A DNA stretch of 54,322 nucleotides from Blastocatellia bacterium. GTDB lineage: Bacteria; Acidobacteriota; Blastocatellia; HR10; J050. Below are positions 9,334 through 17,850 of the stretch, piece after piece (position 1 is the first letter of the stretch; each line of letters starts with the position of its first letter). The stretch spans positions 1 to 54,322 of the forward strand of contig JANWZE010000044.1 of NCBI GenBank assembly GCA_025054955.1, in the 5' to 3' direction. The notes beneath the pieces are model-generated. The model searched no databases, was not told where the DNA came from, and saw only the letters and a program-made list of their open reading frames with translations. The translations under genes and the position numbers were made by a program.

Positions 9334-10797
9334 GTGCATTGCGCTCACTCACGCTTGGGTATGTTGGCTTGCCGAGTGATGGCAGTCATGATCTTTCTTG
9401 TTCTGGCTGTGATGACGCTCACAGTCGGCTTCGTTTCTGCTCAAGACAACGGCAATGGCGACATCTACCGACACGCCGTTGAGCAGTTGCGTCAGAAAGA
9501 GCGCCAGTTGCTTGCGCGGTTGGAACAACAACAGAACGACGCGGCGCTCTATACCGAACTTGGTCGCGTTCGACTGGAACTGGGCAAGAGCGCCGAAGCG
9601 GTGGCTGCGCTGAAGAAAGCCATCGCGTTGGACCCGCAGCAAGCCGACGCGCGCGCTCACCTGAGCCTCTACTACTTCCAAACAGGTCGTGAAGCCGCCG
9701 GCGAGGACTTACTGAAAGCTGCCTTGATGATTGATCCGTACAATTATCTGGCCAATTACTACGCCGGCTTGCTTTATAGGCGACGCAATCAGCCGCTCCG
9801 CGCTGAGCTGTATCTCAGAAAAGCCATTCGCATTGAGCCGGGTCAACTGGCGGCCAGTCGCGAGTTGGTCAGCCTTTACGCCGAGCAAAAGCGGTTTGCT
9901 GAAGCCGAAGCGGAACTCGACCGATTGTGTAACCATGATCCCCAGAACCCGCAGATACGCTATGAACGGGCTGTCTTCTGGGCGCAAATGGGTCGGTACG
10001 CCGAAGCCGTCAAAGAATACGAACAGGTCCTTGTTCTCAATCCTGCGCTCGTGCCGGTTAAATTGGAACTGGCACTGGCGGCGTTCAGGCTCGGCGATTA
10101 TCAACGGGTCGTGGCTATGTTGAGCAATTACGAAGGCGGGTTGCGCTTGCCCGAATCGTTCTATCTACTCGGTCATAGCTTGGCTGAACTGGGTCGGTTT
10201 GATGAAGCGACGACACAATTGAAACGCGCCCTTGAGCTGAAGCCGGATTTGCACGATGCGCGCATCCAGCTCGGCCGCATCGCCATGACCAGGAGAGAAG
10301 CACACGCCGCGCGTGATGCCTTTCGGCGTGTTTTAGAAGCTCAGCCGGGCCACATCCAAGCGCGATATTTGTTGGGCATCACACTGGAATCAATCGGTGA
10401 ACTCGAACAAGCCGAGAAGGAATACATGGAACTGATCGGTCGCGCGCCGGACCGCTTTGAGGGATTTCATGGGCTGGGCGCCGTCGCGTTTCGGCGGGGA
10501 GACGATCAAACGGCTCTACAAGCACTGCACCGCGCTGTTCAATTGAATCCTCAGCACGCTGACGTGCGCATTCTGTTGGGGCGCGCACTGGCGCGTGCTG
10601 GCCAACTGGCTTCGGCCGTTGAGCAGTTCACTCAGGCGATCGCGCTGAACCCATCACGTGCCGACGCGCATTATCAACTGGCGCTGGTCTTGCAACGATT
10701 GGGTCGTCACGAAGAAGCAGCAAAGGAATTTGCTACTGTCGAGCGACTCAATGCTGAGTTTCGGCAACGCACCGGCGGCATGGAACTCCCTCGATGA
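9334..10797 (+). CDS. Secreted TPR protein 2
   Basis: A protein of about 487 residues: signal sequence (hydrophobic run VMAVMIFLVLAVMTLTVGFV, cut near VSAQ), a short charged helix, then roughly eleven TPR units (AALYTELGRVRLELGKSAEA and later repeats). I chose the GTG at 9334 because GGAGGG at 9321-9326 sits 7 nt upstream and the signal peptide then starts properly. The ATG codons at 9301 and 9361 lie in the same frame, and the frame is open back to 9118 over the end of the previous gene. The repeats differ enough from TPR protein 1 to suggest an old duplication. It precedes a CRTAC1-like gene by 19 nt, so co-transcription is likely. Confidence 0.83.
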   Translation: MHCAHSRLGMLACRVMAVMIFLVLAVMTLTVGFVSAQDNGNGDIYRHAVEQLRQKERQLLARLEQQQNDAALYTELGRVRLELGKSAEAVAALKKAIALDPQQADARAHLSLYYFQTGREAAGEDLLKAALMIDPYNYLANYYAGLLYRRRNQPLRAELYLRKAIRIEPGQLAASRELVSLYAEQKRFAEAEAELDRLCNHDPQNPQIRYERAVFWAQMGRYAEAVKEYEQVLVLNPALVPVKLELALAAFRLGDYQRVVAMLSNYEGGLRLPESFYLLGHSLAELGRFDEATTQLKRALELKPDLHDARIQLGRIAMTRREAHAARDAFRRVLEAQPGHIQARYLLGITLESIGELEQAEKEYMELIGRAPDRFEGFHGLGAVAFRRGDDQTALQALHRAVQLNPQHADVRILLGRALARAGQLASAVEQFTQAIALNPSRADAHYQLALVLQRLGRHEEAAKEFATVERLNAEFRQRTGGMELPR

Positions 10798-10816
10798 TGA
10801 GAAAAGAGCATGGGCT

Positions 10817-12547
10817 ATGATGAAACGAATAGCCAGTGGCCTCCTGCTGATCTGCCTGCTCGGCCTCAATAGCTTCAGCCAATCAACAGGGCCGCGTGTT
10901 CAATTCACAGACATCACCGATCTATCGGGCTTAGGCACGTTCCGTCACGTCGGAGGCAGCTTGGAGAAGCGGTACATTCTGGAGACAACCAGCAGCGGCG
11001 TCGCTTTGTTCGATTATGATCGCGACGGCTGGCTTGATGTCTACCTGGTTAACGGCGGCAATCTCCAGATGCTACGAGAGCAGAAGCTGGCAGCCACTCA
11101 TAAATTGTTCCGCAATCGGCGAGACGGCCGATTTGAAGATGTCACCACGAAAGCCGGTGTGGGCGGCAACGGCGCCTGGGGTCAAGGCGTCGCTGTGGCG
11201 GATGTGGACAATGATGGATGGGATGATCTGTATGTCACCAATTTCGGCCCAAACATCCTCTACCGTAATAACGGCGATGGGACGTTCACCGACGTGACAC
11301 GCAAAGCCGGTGTGGCTGACCCACGTTATTCAACTGGCGCGGCGTTCGGCGATTACGACGGCGATGGCGACTTAGACTTATTCGTCGCCAATTATGTTGA
11401 ACTCGATCTGAATAATTTGCCCGAGCACGGTGGCACAAATCCTATCGGCGCCAACTTCTGCATGTTTCGAGGCGTGCCGGTCATGTGTGGGCCGCGCGGA
11501 TTGAAAGGCGCTGGCGACACGCTCTATCAAAACAACGGCGATGGCACTTTCACTGATGTCAGCCGGAAAGCCGGCGTTGACGATGCGAAGGGGTACTACG
11601 GTTTCCAGCCCGTCTGGTGCGATTTCGACAATGATGGCGACCTAGACCTCTATGTCGCCAATGATTCCACGCCGAATTATTTCTATCAAAATAACGGCGA
11701 CGGGACATTCAAAGAAATCGGTTACCCGTCCGGCACAGCGGTCAATGAAGAAGGACGCGAACAAGCGGGCATGGGCGTCGCAGTCGGCGATTATGACGGC
11801 GACGGGTTGATGGATATATACGTCACCAACTTTTCTGATGACACCAATACGCTCTATCACAATGAAGGGCGCAATCAGTTCACCGATGTGACGTATCCCA
11901 GTGGTCATGGCGAAACTACGTTGGCCTCCCTGGGTTGGGGGACGGCCTTCTTTGACTTCGATAACGATGGTGACCTTGACCTGTTTGCCGCCAACGGTCA
12001 TGTCTACCCGCAAGTTGATAAGCATGACTTCGGGACATCATACAAGCAGCGAAACTTGCTGTTTGAGAATGTGGGGCGAGGCAGGTTTGTCGAGGTGGGG
12101 CGGCAGGCAGGGCCAGGGCTGAGCCTCATCAAATGCAGTCGCGGCGCGGCATTCGGCGACATTGACAATGACGGTGATGTGGACATCGTAATCAACAACA
12201 TAGATGACACGCCGACGGTATTGCGCAACGATGGCGGCAACAAAAACAATTGGCTGACCCTGAACTTGGTCGGCGCCAAGATGAACCGTCGCGCCGTCAA
12301 CGCGCGCGTCAGACTCCGCATCGGCCAGCGATGGCAGATGGCCGATGTGTTCAGCGGTTCCAGCTATCTTTCTCAGAATGATTTTCGTCTCCACTTCGGA
12401 TTGGGTGCAGCCAGCACAGTGGATGAGATTGAAATCCGTTGGCCAAATGGCACGCGATCAAACTTGCGCGATGTCAAACCGAATCAACTGTTGAACGTGA
12501 AGCAACCTGACGTTCAGCCCAAAGCAACCCGACGAGGCTCAGCATGA
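10817..12547 (+). CDS. CRTAC1-like FG-GAP/VCBS protein with ASPIC/UnbV domain 1
   Basis: A protein of about 576 residues with a signal peptide (MMKRIASGLLLICLLGLNSF, cut near SQS). It is built of repeated VCBS/FG-GAP blades carrying calcium-loop motifs such as DYDRDGWLDVY, DVDNDGWDDLYV, DYDGDGDLDLFV and DFDNDGDLDLYV, a probable seven-bladed beta-propeller. The C-terminus is an ASPIC/UnbV domain (NWLTLNLVG through DEIEIRWPNG). Such proteins resemble cartilage acidic protein 1 and are secreted in many bacteria; their biochemical role is not settled. Two start codons, ATG 10817 and 10820, are equivalent in effect. It overlaps the next TPR gene by 4 nt (12544-12547), which points to translational coupling. 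Confidence 0.87.
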   Translation: MMKRIASGLLLICLLGLNSFSQSTGPRVQFTDITDLSGLGTFRHVGGSLEKRYILETTSSGVALFDYDRDGWLDVYLVNGGNLQMLREQKLAATHKLFRNRRDGRFEDVTTKAGVGGNGAWGQGVAVADVDNDGWDDLYVTNFGPNILYRNNGDGTFTDVTRKAGVADPRYSTGAAFGDYDGDGDLDLFVANYVELDLNNLPEHGGTNPIGANFCMFRGVPVMCGPRGLKGAGDTLYQNNGDGTFTDVSRKAGVDDAKGYYGFQPVWCDFDNDGDLDLYVANDSTPNYFYQNNGDGTFKEIGYPSGTAVNEEGREQAGMGVAVGDYDGDGLMDIYVTNFSDDTNTLYHNEGRNQFTDVTYPSGHGETTLASLGWGTAFFDFDNDGDLDLFAANGHVYPQVDKHDFGTSYKQRNLLFENVGRGRFVEVGRQAGPGLSLIKCSRGAAFGDIDNDGDVDIVINNIDDTPTVLRNDGGNKNNWLTLNLVGAKMNRRAVNARVRLRIGQRWQMADVFSGSSYLSQNDFRLHFGLGAASTVDEIEIRWPNGTRSNLRDVKPNQLLNVKQPDVQPKATRRGSA

Positions 12548-14124
12548 GGAATCATCGTCAACGGTTGTGGCTGCTGTTCGCGCTGAGCGGGCTTCTGCTG
12601 GGCTGCGTGATCGCGTGGCGCGCCCACGCACAAGCTGACCGCGTGGAGTCGCACATCGAGCAGAGCATGGCGCTACTAGAGACCGGTGATCTCATGCAAG
12701 CTGAGCGCGCCGCTCGCGCCGCCTTGCACCTGGCTCCGCGCTCAGCCGAGGCTCACAATTTGTTAGGAATTATCCTCGATCAACAAAACCGTCATAGCGA
12801 AGCTGAACGGCAATATCAGACAGCGTTGCGCTATAACCCACGTTTCATTGATGCGCGGAATAATCTGGGCAATCTTTACCTGAAGCAGCAAAAGACTCTC
12901 CAGGCCATCGCTCAGTTTAAGCGTGTCTTGCAAGTTGACCCGCAACACCCCGCAGCCAATTACAATTTGGGACTTGTCTACCGCGAACGTGGTCAGTATG
13001 AACAGGCGCTTCAACACTTGGAACGCGCCCGTGCAAAATCGGCGGATGATCCGGCTTTGCTCTTTGCGCTGTGCGACGTTTCGTTGAAGACCAATCGTCA
13101 TGCGCAGGCGCTGCAGCTTGCTCAGCGCCTGATGGAAAAAGGCAGCGACGATGTGCGCGTGCACTTTACGCTGGGGTTGATGCTGGCTCAAAGCGGCTTG
13201 TATCAGCCGGCCGCCGAACGGTTCCGGCTTGTTGTCGAAAAACAACCACACAGCTTTGAAGCGCAATACAACCTCGGACTGGCGCTCTACAATTTGGACC
13301 AGCATGAAGCGGCGAAAAAGGCGCTCACAGCAGCGGCTGACTTGAAACCTGAGCTGGCTGAGGTGCATTATCGGCTGGGACTGGTGCTGGCCGAGATGGG
13401 CGATTCTAACGGCGCTATTGAGGAATTCAAACACGCCGTCGAACGTGATGCGCAACACGCTGACGCTCATTTTCTGATGGCCGAGGAATACTTCAAACGC
13501 GACTACGTGGCCGCAGCCGTCGCGTCTTATGAGAAAGCCGTCGCCCTCGCCCCGAATAATCCCGCCTACCTGATGCGGCTGGCCAACGCCTGCTTCAAAG
13601 TCTCTCAATATGCTCGATCCGAACAGATCTATCAGAAAGCGCTTCAGTGGAACGACGCGAAACGAGGAGAAATCTACTATCTGATCGGCTACGCTCAACG
13701 CGCGCAAGGCAAGTTCACCGAAGCAGTGGCAAACTTCCTCAAGCAAATTGCTATACAACCTGATCACGTCGAATCACTAGCCAATCTCGGCTATGCGTAC
13801 TTGCAACTTGGTCAACCTGAACAAGCCGAACCATACCTGCTGCGAACGCTCAAACTGCGGCCCATTCACGTCGAAGCGCATCTGACGTTAGGACAGGTTT
13901 ATATGCGTCAGCGCAAATTCGCCGACGCGCAACGTGTGTTGGAACGAGCCGTTGATCTGAAGCCTGATTACACACAGGCGCGGTATCAACTGTTTCTGGC
14001 CTACTCGCGCGCCGGACAGCAAGAGCTGGCCGAGAAGGAACTGGCCATATTCAAAGCGCTCGAAGAAGAAGACAAGCGCGAACGCGAGCTGCGCGAACGA
14101 CGGCAGCAGGCGGAAAAACCATGA
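12544..14124 (+). CDS. TPR protein 3, envelope-anchored
   Basis: A 526-residue protein with an N-terminal signal or membrane segment (LWLLFALSGLLLGCVIAW), about 13 TPR units (for example AEAHNLLGIILDQQNRHSEA and AHLTLGQVYMRQRKFADAQR) and a charged, probably helical C-terminal tail rich in Glu and Arg. It begins within the stop of the preceding CRTAC1-like gene (ATGA at 12544-12547) and ends within the start of the next one (ATGA at 14121-14124). That places it as the coupled middle partner of two beta-propeller proteins. A scaffold or assembly role for them is inferred, not shown. Confidence 0.87.
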   Translation: MRNHRQRLWLLFALSGLLLGCVIAWRAHAQADRVESHIEQSMALLETGDLMQAERAARAALHLAPRSAEAHNLLGIILDQQNRHSEAERQYQTALRYNPRFIDARNNLGNLYLKQQKTLQAIAQFKRVLQVDPQHPAANYNLGLVYRERGQYEQALQHLERARAKSADDPALLFALCDVSLKTNRHAQALQLAQRLMEKGSDDVRVHFTLGLMLAQSGLYQPAAERFRLVVEKQPHSFEAQYNLGLALYNLDQHEAAKKALTAAADLKPELAEVHYRLGLVLAEMGDSNGAIEEFKHAVERDAQHADAHFLMAEEYFKRDYVAAAVASYEKAVALAPNNPAYLMRLANACFKVSQYARSEQIYQKALQWNDAKRGEIYYLIGYAQRAQGKFTEAVANFLKQIAIQPDHVESLANLGYAYLQLGQPEQAEPYLLRTLKLRPIHVEAHLTLGQVYMRQRKFADAQRVLERAVDLKPDYTQARYQLFLAYSRAGQQELAEKELAIFKALEEEDKRERELRERRQQAEKP

Positions 14125-15848
14125 AGGTCAGTGGCGCGTGGTCAGTGGTCAGCGGTCAGTGGAAGGTGAGGGTCGCTGCTGTGGTGGCGATCGTTCTTAC
14201 AGTGTTGTTGTCAACTCAGGGACGACAGAAGCTGCCTCCAGCCAACAAGAAGATTCAATTCGTCGAGGTCACGGCAGCGGCCAAGATCACCTGGCGGCAC
14301 GACAACCTGGCCACACCCGAAAAGTACTTGATCGAGACAATGGGCGGCGGCGGCGCGTTTCTGGATTATGACAACGATGGCTGGTTGGACATCTATCTGG
14401 TCAATAGCGGTGAGACGCCGTTTCACAAGCCCAAGACAGCAATTCGCAATGCGCTCTATCGAAATAATCGTGACGGCACATTCAGCGACGTGACCGAGAA
14501 AGCTGGCGTGATGGGTCGCGGTTTCGGCATGGGGGCGACCGTCGCTGACTACGACAATGATGGACTGAGCGACATCTATGTGACCAACTTCGGCCCCAAC
14601 ATTCTCTATCGCAATAACGGAGACGGCACGTTCACTGACGTGACCGACAAAGCGGGCGTCGGCGATCCGCGGTGGAGCACCAGCGCCGCTTTTTTTGATT
14701 ACGACAATGATGGACGACTCGACTTGTTCGTCTGCAATTACCTTGACTGGAATTTCGACAAAAACGTCTACTGTGGCGAGAGTCGCCCCGGCTATCGCGC
14801 CTACTGTCATCCCGACGTATTCAGAGGGATTGTGAACACGCTCTATCGGAACAACGGCGATGGCACATTCACGGACGTCTCGGCCAAGACCGGTATCAGC
14901 TCGGTCGAAGGCAAAGCATTGGGCGTTGTCGCTGCCGATTACAATGATGATGGCTGGATAGACATTTACGTGGCTAACGATGCGGTGCGAAATTTCCTCT
15001 TCAAAAACGACGGTCAAGGCCGGTTCCGTGAGATTGCCTTGATGGCAGAAGTTGCCTATGGACTGAACGCCAAACCGGAATCCGGCATGGGCGTGGACTT
15101 CGGCGATTACAACGGCGATGGCAAGCTTGATCTGTTCGTCACCAACATTGATCTTGAGCCGAATCGGCTGCATCGCTATGAGGGTGACGATCGGTTTTTT
15201 GACGCGACGGTTCAGGCCGGCCTTGCAGAGATGGCCATGCTCTATAGCGGATTCGGCACGCGCTTTGTTGATTTCGACAACGACGGCGATCTCGATATTT
15301 TTGTGACTAACGGCCATCCGCTCGATAACGTGCATCTGTTCCGCGAAGGCGTCTACTACGCAGAAGAACCATTCCTGTTGGAGAATATCAACGGCGTATT
15401 CCGTAACATTGCCGACACGCTGGGAGAAGTGATGAAACGCCGCTACGCCGGTCGCGGGCTAGCATCGGGTGATTACGACAACGATGGCGACACCGACTTT
15501 CTTTTGATCAATTGCGGGCAACCGCCCGTTCTGATCCGTAACGATGGCGGCAATCGGAATAATTGGATCGGCCTCAAGCTGATCGGAGTCAAGAGCAATC
15601 GTGATGCCATCGGCGCCACTGTCATCGTCAAAGCGCAGAAGCTGACGATTTGGCGCAGCGTCAACGGCGGAGGTAGTTACTGCTCCGGCCATGACATGCG
15701 ACTGCTGGTTGGACTCGGCCAACGACAAAAAGTTGACGAGATCGAAATCCGCTGGCCCAGCGGCACGCGCGATCGTCTGCGCGCGCCACGCATCAACAGG
15801 TATGTGGAGGTGCGCGAGGGCGCGACGAATGCGGAGCAGAAAAGGTGA
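14121..15848 (+). CDS. CRTAC1-like FG-GAP/VCBS protein with ASPIC/UnbV domain 2
   Basis: A 575-residue protein, paralogous to the one at 10817. The N-terminus has a hydrophobic export signal (VAAVVAIVLTVLLS) preceded by a stretch encoded by six heptamer repeats (14127-14168). The VCBS/FG-GAP blades have acidic calcium loops (DYDNDGWLDIYLV, DYDNDGLSDIYVT, DFDNDGDLDIFVT, DYDNDGDTDFLLI). The ASPIC/UnbV C-terminus runs from NWIGLKLIG to DEIEIRWPSG. An insertion with paired cysteines (VYCGESRPGYRAYCHP) matches a Cys-containing insert (NFCMFRGVPVMCGP) in the first paralogue, so disulphides and an extracytoplasmic location are likely. It starts by 4-nt overlap with TPR protein 3 and is the last gene of the cluster. 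Confidence 0.87.
   Translation: MKVSGAWSVVSGQWKVRVAAVVAIVLTVLLSTQGRQKLPPANKKIQFVEVTAAAKITWRHDNLATPEKYLIETMGGGGAFLDYDNDGWLDIYLVNSGETPFHKPKTAIRNALYRNNRDGTFSDVTEKAGVMGRGFGMGATVADYDNDGLSDIYVTNFGPNILYRNNGDGTFTDVTDKAGVGDPRWSTSAAFFDYDNDGRLDLFVCNYLDWNFDKNVYCGESRPGYRAYCHPDVFRGIVNTLYRNNGDGTFTDVSAKTGISSVEGKALGVVAADYNDDGWIDIYVANDAVRNFLFKNDGQGRFREIALMAEVAYGLNAKPESGMGVDFGDYNGDGKLDLFVTNIDLEPNRLHRYEGDDRFFDATVQAGLAEMAMLYSGFGTRFVDFDNDGDLDIFVTNGHPLDNVHLFREGVYYAEEPFLLENINGVFRNIADTLGEVMKRRYAGRGLASGDYDNDGDTDFLLINCGQPPVLIRNDGGNRNNWIGLKLIGVKSNRDAIGATVIVKAQKLTIWRSVNGGGSYCSGHDMRLLVGLGQRQKVDEIEIRWPSGTRDRLRAPRINRYVEVREGATNAEQKR
14127..14168 (+). repeat. Heptamer tandem repeat inside a signal-peptide coding region
   Basis: Six 7-bp units: GTCAGTG, GCGCGTG, GTCAGTG, GTCAGCG, GTCAGTG, GAAGGTG. 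Three are identical. Since 7 is not a multiple of 3, the repeat is read in all three phases and encodes the segment between the start and the hydrophobic core of the second CRTAC1-like protein. It has the same period as the array at 22699-22852 but a different sequence. Confidence 0.75.
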
Positions 15849-15908
15849 TGGCTCACATGAGCCCCACTGACGAAGTCCGCTTTTTATCTGAGGAACGCAC
15901 GGTGCGAG

Positions 15909-15938
15909 TTGGCAGTGTGACACGGTCCTCAGTACAAT
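15909..15938 (+). promoter_or_regulatory. Candidate selD promoter
   Basis: TTGGCA at 15909-15914 and TACAAT at 15933-15938 are separated by 18 nt, a good housekeeping-type promoter. Transcription would start close to 15945, only about 7 nt before the selD ATG at 15952, so the leader would be very short. No strong Shine-Dalgarno sequence is visible. Confidence 0.5.
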
Positions 15939-15951
15939 CCACCGTCAGGTT

Positions 15952-17004
15952 ATGCAACAAACAGAGCAGATTCGATTGACCCAGATGAGTCATGGCGCAG
16001 GTTGAGCGTGTAAGTTGAGTCTTGCCGACCTGTCGCAGGTGCTGCGCCAGTTGACTCCATCGGATGATCCAAACATCTTAATCGGGCCGGCCACGTCCGA
16101 TGATGTCGGCGTCTACCGTCTCAACGACGACATGGCGCTGGTGATGACGACCGATTTCTTCGCGCCTGTCGTGGATGATCCATACTGGTTCGGCGCCATT
16201 GCTGCGGCTAATTCATTGAGCGATGTGTACGCTAAAGGCGTTCAACCACTGGTCGCGCTCAATCTGGTTGCGTTTCCGAGCAAGCATCTGCCGCTGGATG
16301 TCCTAACGCAGATTCTCAGGGGCGGCGCTGACAAAGCCCGTGAAGCGGGCGTCGCCATCATCGGCGGACACAGCGTTGACGACGCCGAGCCAAAGTATGG
16401 ACTGGCCGTTGTTGGTATCTGTCATCCCAGCGCGATCATTTCCAATGCCACGGCTCGTCCGGGCGATCGGTTAGTGCTGACCAAACCGCTCGGCCTCGGC
16501 ATCATCACTACCGGCATCAAGCGCCAGCTCGTTGACCAATCAACAATCCATCAAGCGACGCAGTTGATGGCGACGTTGAATAAAGCCGCAGCTCATGCGA
16601 TGGTCAACGTCGGTGTTCACGCTTCAACCGATGTGACCGGCTATGGATTGATCGGCCACCTGCGCGAGATGGTCAGCGCCAGCGGCGTCGGCGCAACTGT
16701 TCGCGCTGCTGCTGTGCCGGTGCTGCCGGCCACGTGGGAGCTGATCCCGCAGAAGGCGATACCGGGCGGCAGCCGTAACAATCACGCTTTTCTGTCAGCG
16801 TTTGTTCAATGGGACGACGGCGTGTCCGAGTCCATGCAACTGGTTCTGTGCGATGCCCAGACATCCGGCGGCCTGCTCATTGCAGTCGCTCCGGAGAAAG
16901 CAGACCAATTGGTTGAAAAGCTCGTTGCTGTTGGCGCGCCAGTGGCCGCGCTGATCGGTGAAATCACGGCTGGTCCGGCCGGCTACATCCATGTCATCCC
17001 GTGA
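15952..17004 (+). CDS. selD: Selenide, water dikinase with active-site selenocysteine (TGA recoded)
   Basis: SelD makes selenophosphate from selenide and ATP, the selenium donor for Sec-tRNA and 2-selenouridine. A conventional reading starts at TTG 16015 and loses the catalytic N-terminus. Upstream, the same frame is open to an ATG at 15952 except for one TGA at 16003-16005. Translated through it, the N-terminus reads RLTQMSHGAGUACKLSLADL, which matches the family motif GAG(C/U)GCK with Sec18, Cys20 and catalytic Lys21. Full length is then 350 residues, normal for the family. The downstream part has SDDVGVY, the TDFF segment and IIGGHS. Immediately after the TGA, ACCT-GTCGC-AGGT (16028-16040) can form a small hairpin with a G at the first loop position, about 26 nt from the TGA, consistent with a bacterial SECIS. 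The extent and recoding are strongly supported by motif; SelA, SelB and tRNA-Sec are not in this window. Confidence 0.9.
16003..16050 (+). promoter_or_regulatory. Recoded TGA and candidate bacterial SECIS hairpin of selD
   Basis: The TGA at 16003-16005 occupies the position of the catalytic Cys/Sec of SelD. Bases 16028-16032 (ACCTG) pair with 16036-16040 (CAGGT), leaving TCG, or with the last pair open a GTCGC loop. The distance from the TGA falls in the range generally seen for SelB-recognised elements. The fold was made by eye. Confidence 0.6.
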
Positions 17005-17095
17005 ACTGAGAATGGATCACAGGTGTTCCGCCTGTGATCCATGAACTGAGAATGTGGCACAGGCGTTCCCACCCGTGTTCCATGGACTGAGAATG
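17005..17095 (+). repeat. Palindromic repeat family A, tandem copies after selD
   Basis: ACTGAGAATG occurs at 17005, 17045 and 17086. Each of the first two copies is followed by a hairpin: GGATCACAGG / CCTGTGATCC (17014-17023 and 17031-17040, perfect 10-bp arms), then an imperfect one around GGCACAGGCG-TTCC (17056-17083). The third copy stops after the conserved start. The unit is about 40 bp and begins directly after the selD stop, so it could act as a terminator between the convergent selD and thpR. Further copies lie at 27664-27695 and 40819-40850. The rest of the gap up to 17233 has no clear gene. Confidence 0.85.
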
Positions 17096-17233
17096 TGACA
17101 ATTGCTATAGGAGAGACCCTGCTCAGTTGCCTGTGGCCGATTCTCTAGGTGAGTTTGGCCAATCCACAACCCGCGTTCCGCAATTCGTAATCGGCATAGC
17201 TCGAGCAGATCACCGTCTTCTACGACCCCCTCA

Positions 17234-17845
17234 TCAAACAATGCCGGTGCCGGCATCGCCCGGACTGGACTTTTCTCCCAGCGCGACGACGTGCAGCGGC
17301 GTGTAAACGGCGCCGGTTGGTTTCAGCTCGCTTTGCATCACCGTGATGTGGTCAACGAGGAACGGCGAGGCGGAAAACGCGAGATGCAGAAAAGCCTGCG
17401 TCAGGTCCTTGGGTTTTCGATACGGTCGAACACGCCCGATCGTCAAGTGTGGTTGAAAGCGGCGTTGCTCTTTGGGGAATCCCAGTGATTCTAGAGCCGA
17501 CTCAACGGCTGCCTGCAGAGCCGGCAATTGGCCTGTTTCATCGTTGATGCCCAGCCAGAAGACGCGCGGATGTTTGGTGGTGGGGAACACGCCCTGACCA
17601 TGCGGCGTTAGCCAGAACGGCGAATATGCTGTAGCCACATTGTTGACTTGCGCGATAATGTCCGGCAGTCGCTGTTGCTCAACATCGCCGAGGAATTTCA
17701 GTGTCAGGTGAATGTTTTGTGGGCGAACCCAACTGACGTGAGCTTTATGCATTTTGAACTGCTCTTGAATGGCTGCAATTGCTGCTTTCAGTTCGTCAGG
17801 TAATTCAATGCAAATGAATGTGCGAATCAAGGTCGCGTCGGTCAT
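17234..17845 (-). CDS. thpR: RNA 2',3'-cyclic phosphodiesterase (LigT/2H family)
   Basis: A 203-residue 2H phosphoesterase. The two catalytic HxTx signatures are HLTL (46-49, in NIHLTLKFLG) and HLTI (133-136, in QPHLTIGRVR), as in ThpR/LigT proteins, which open 2',3'-cyclic phosphates on RNA ends and can ligate some tRNA halves in vitro. Length is as expected (about 180-200). It is the last gene of the cdaA-cdaR-glmM operon, 5 nt downstream of the phosphodiesterase-like gene. It faces selD, from which it is separated by palindromic repeats. A link to c-di-AMP is not implied by the family and would be inference only. Confidence 0.9.
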   Translation of the reverse strand: MTDATLIRTFICIELPDELKAAIAAIQEQFKMHKAHVSWVRPQNIHLTLKFLGDVEQQRLPDIIAQVNNVATAYSPFWLTPHGQGVFPTTKHPRVFWLGINDETGQLPALQAAVESALESLGFPKEQRRFQPHLTIGRVRPYRKPKDLTQAFLHLAFSASPFLVDHITVMQSELKPTGAVYTPLHVVALGEKSSPGDAGTGIV

Positions 17846-17850
17846 GGCTG

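Noticed and set aside
14211-15335. 374-codon antisense frame in the second CRTAC1-like gene
   Set aside because: It mirrors the repeated Asp/Gly-rich calcium loops of the true gene; low complexity in the opposite frame explains the open length.
17017-17256. Reverse-strand 79-codon frame between selD and thpR
   Set aside because: Its 3' half is read through the palindromic repeats and its start overlaps thpR. Nothing in the sequence is recognisable.
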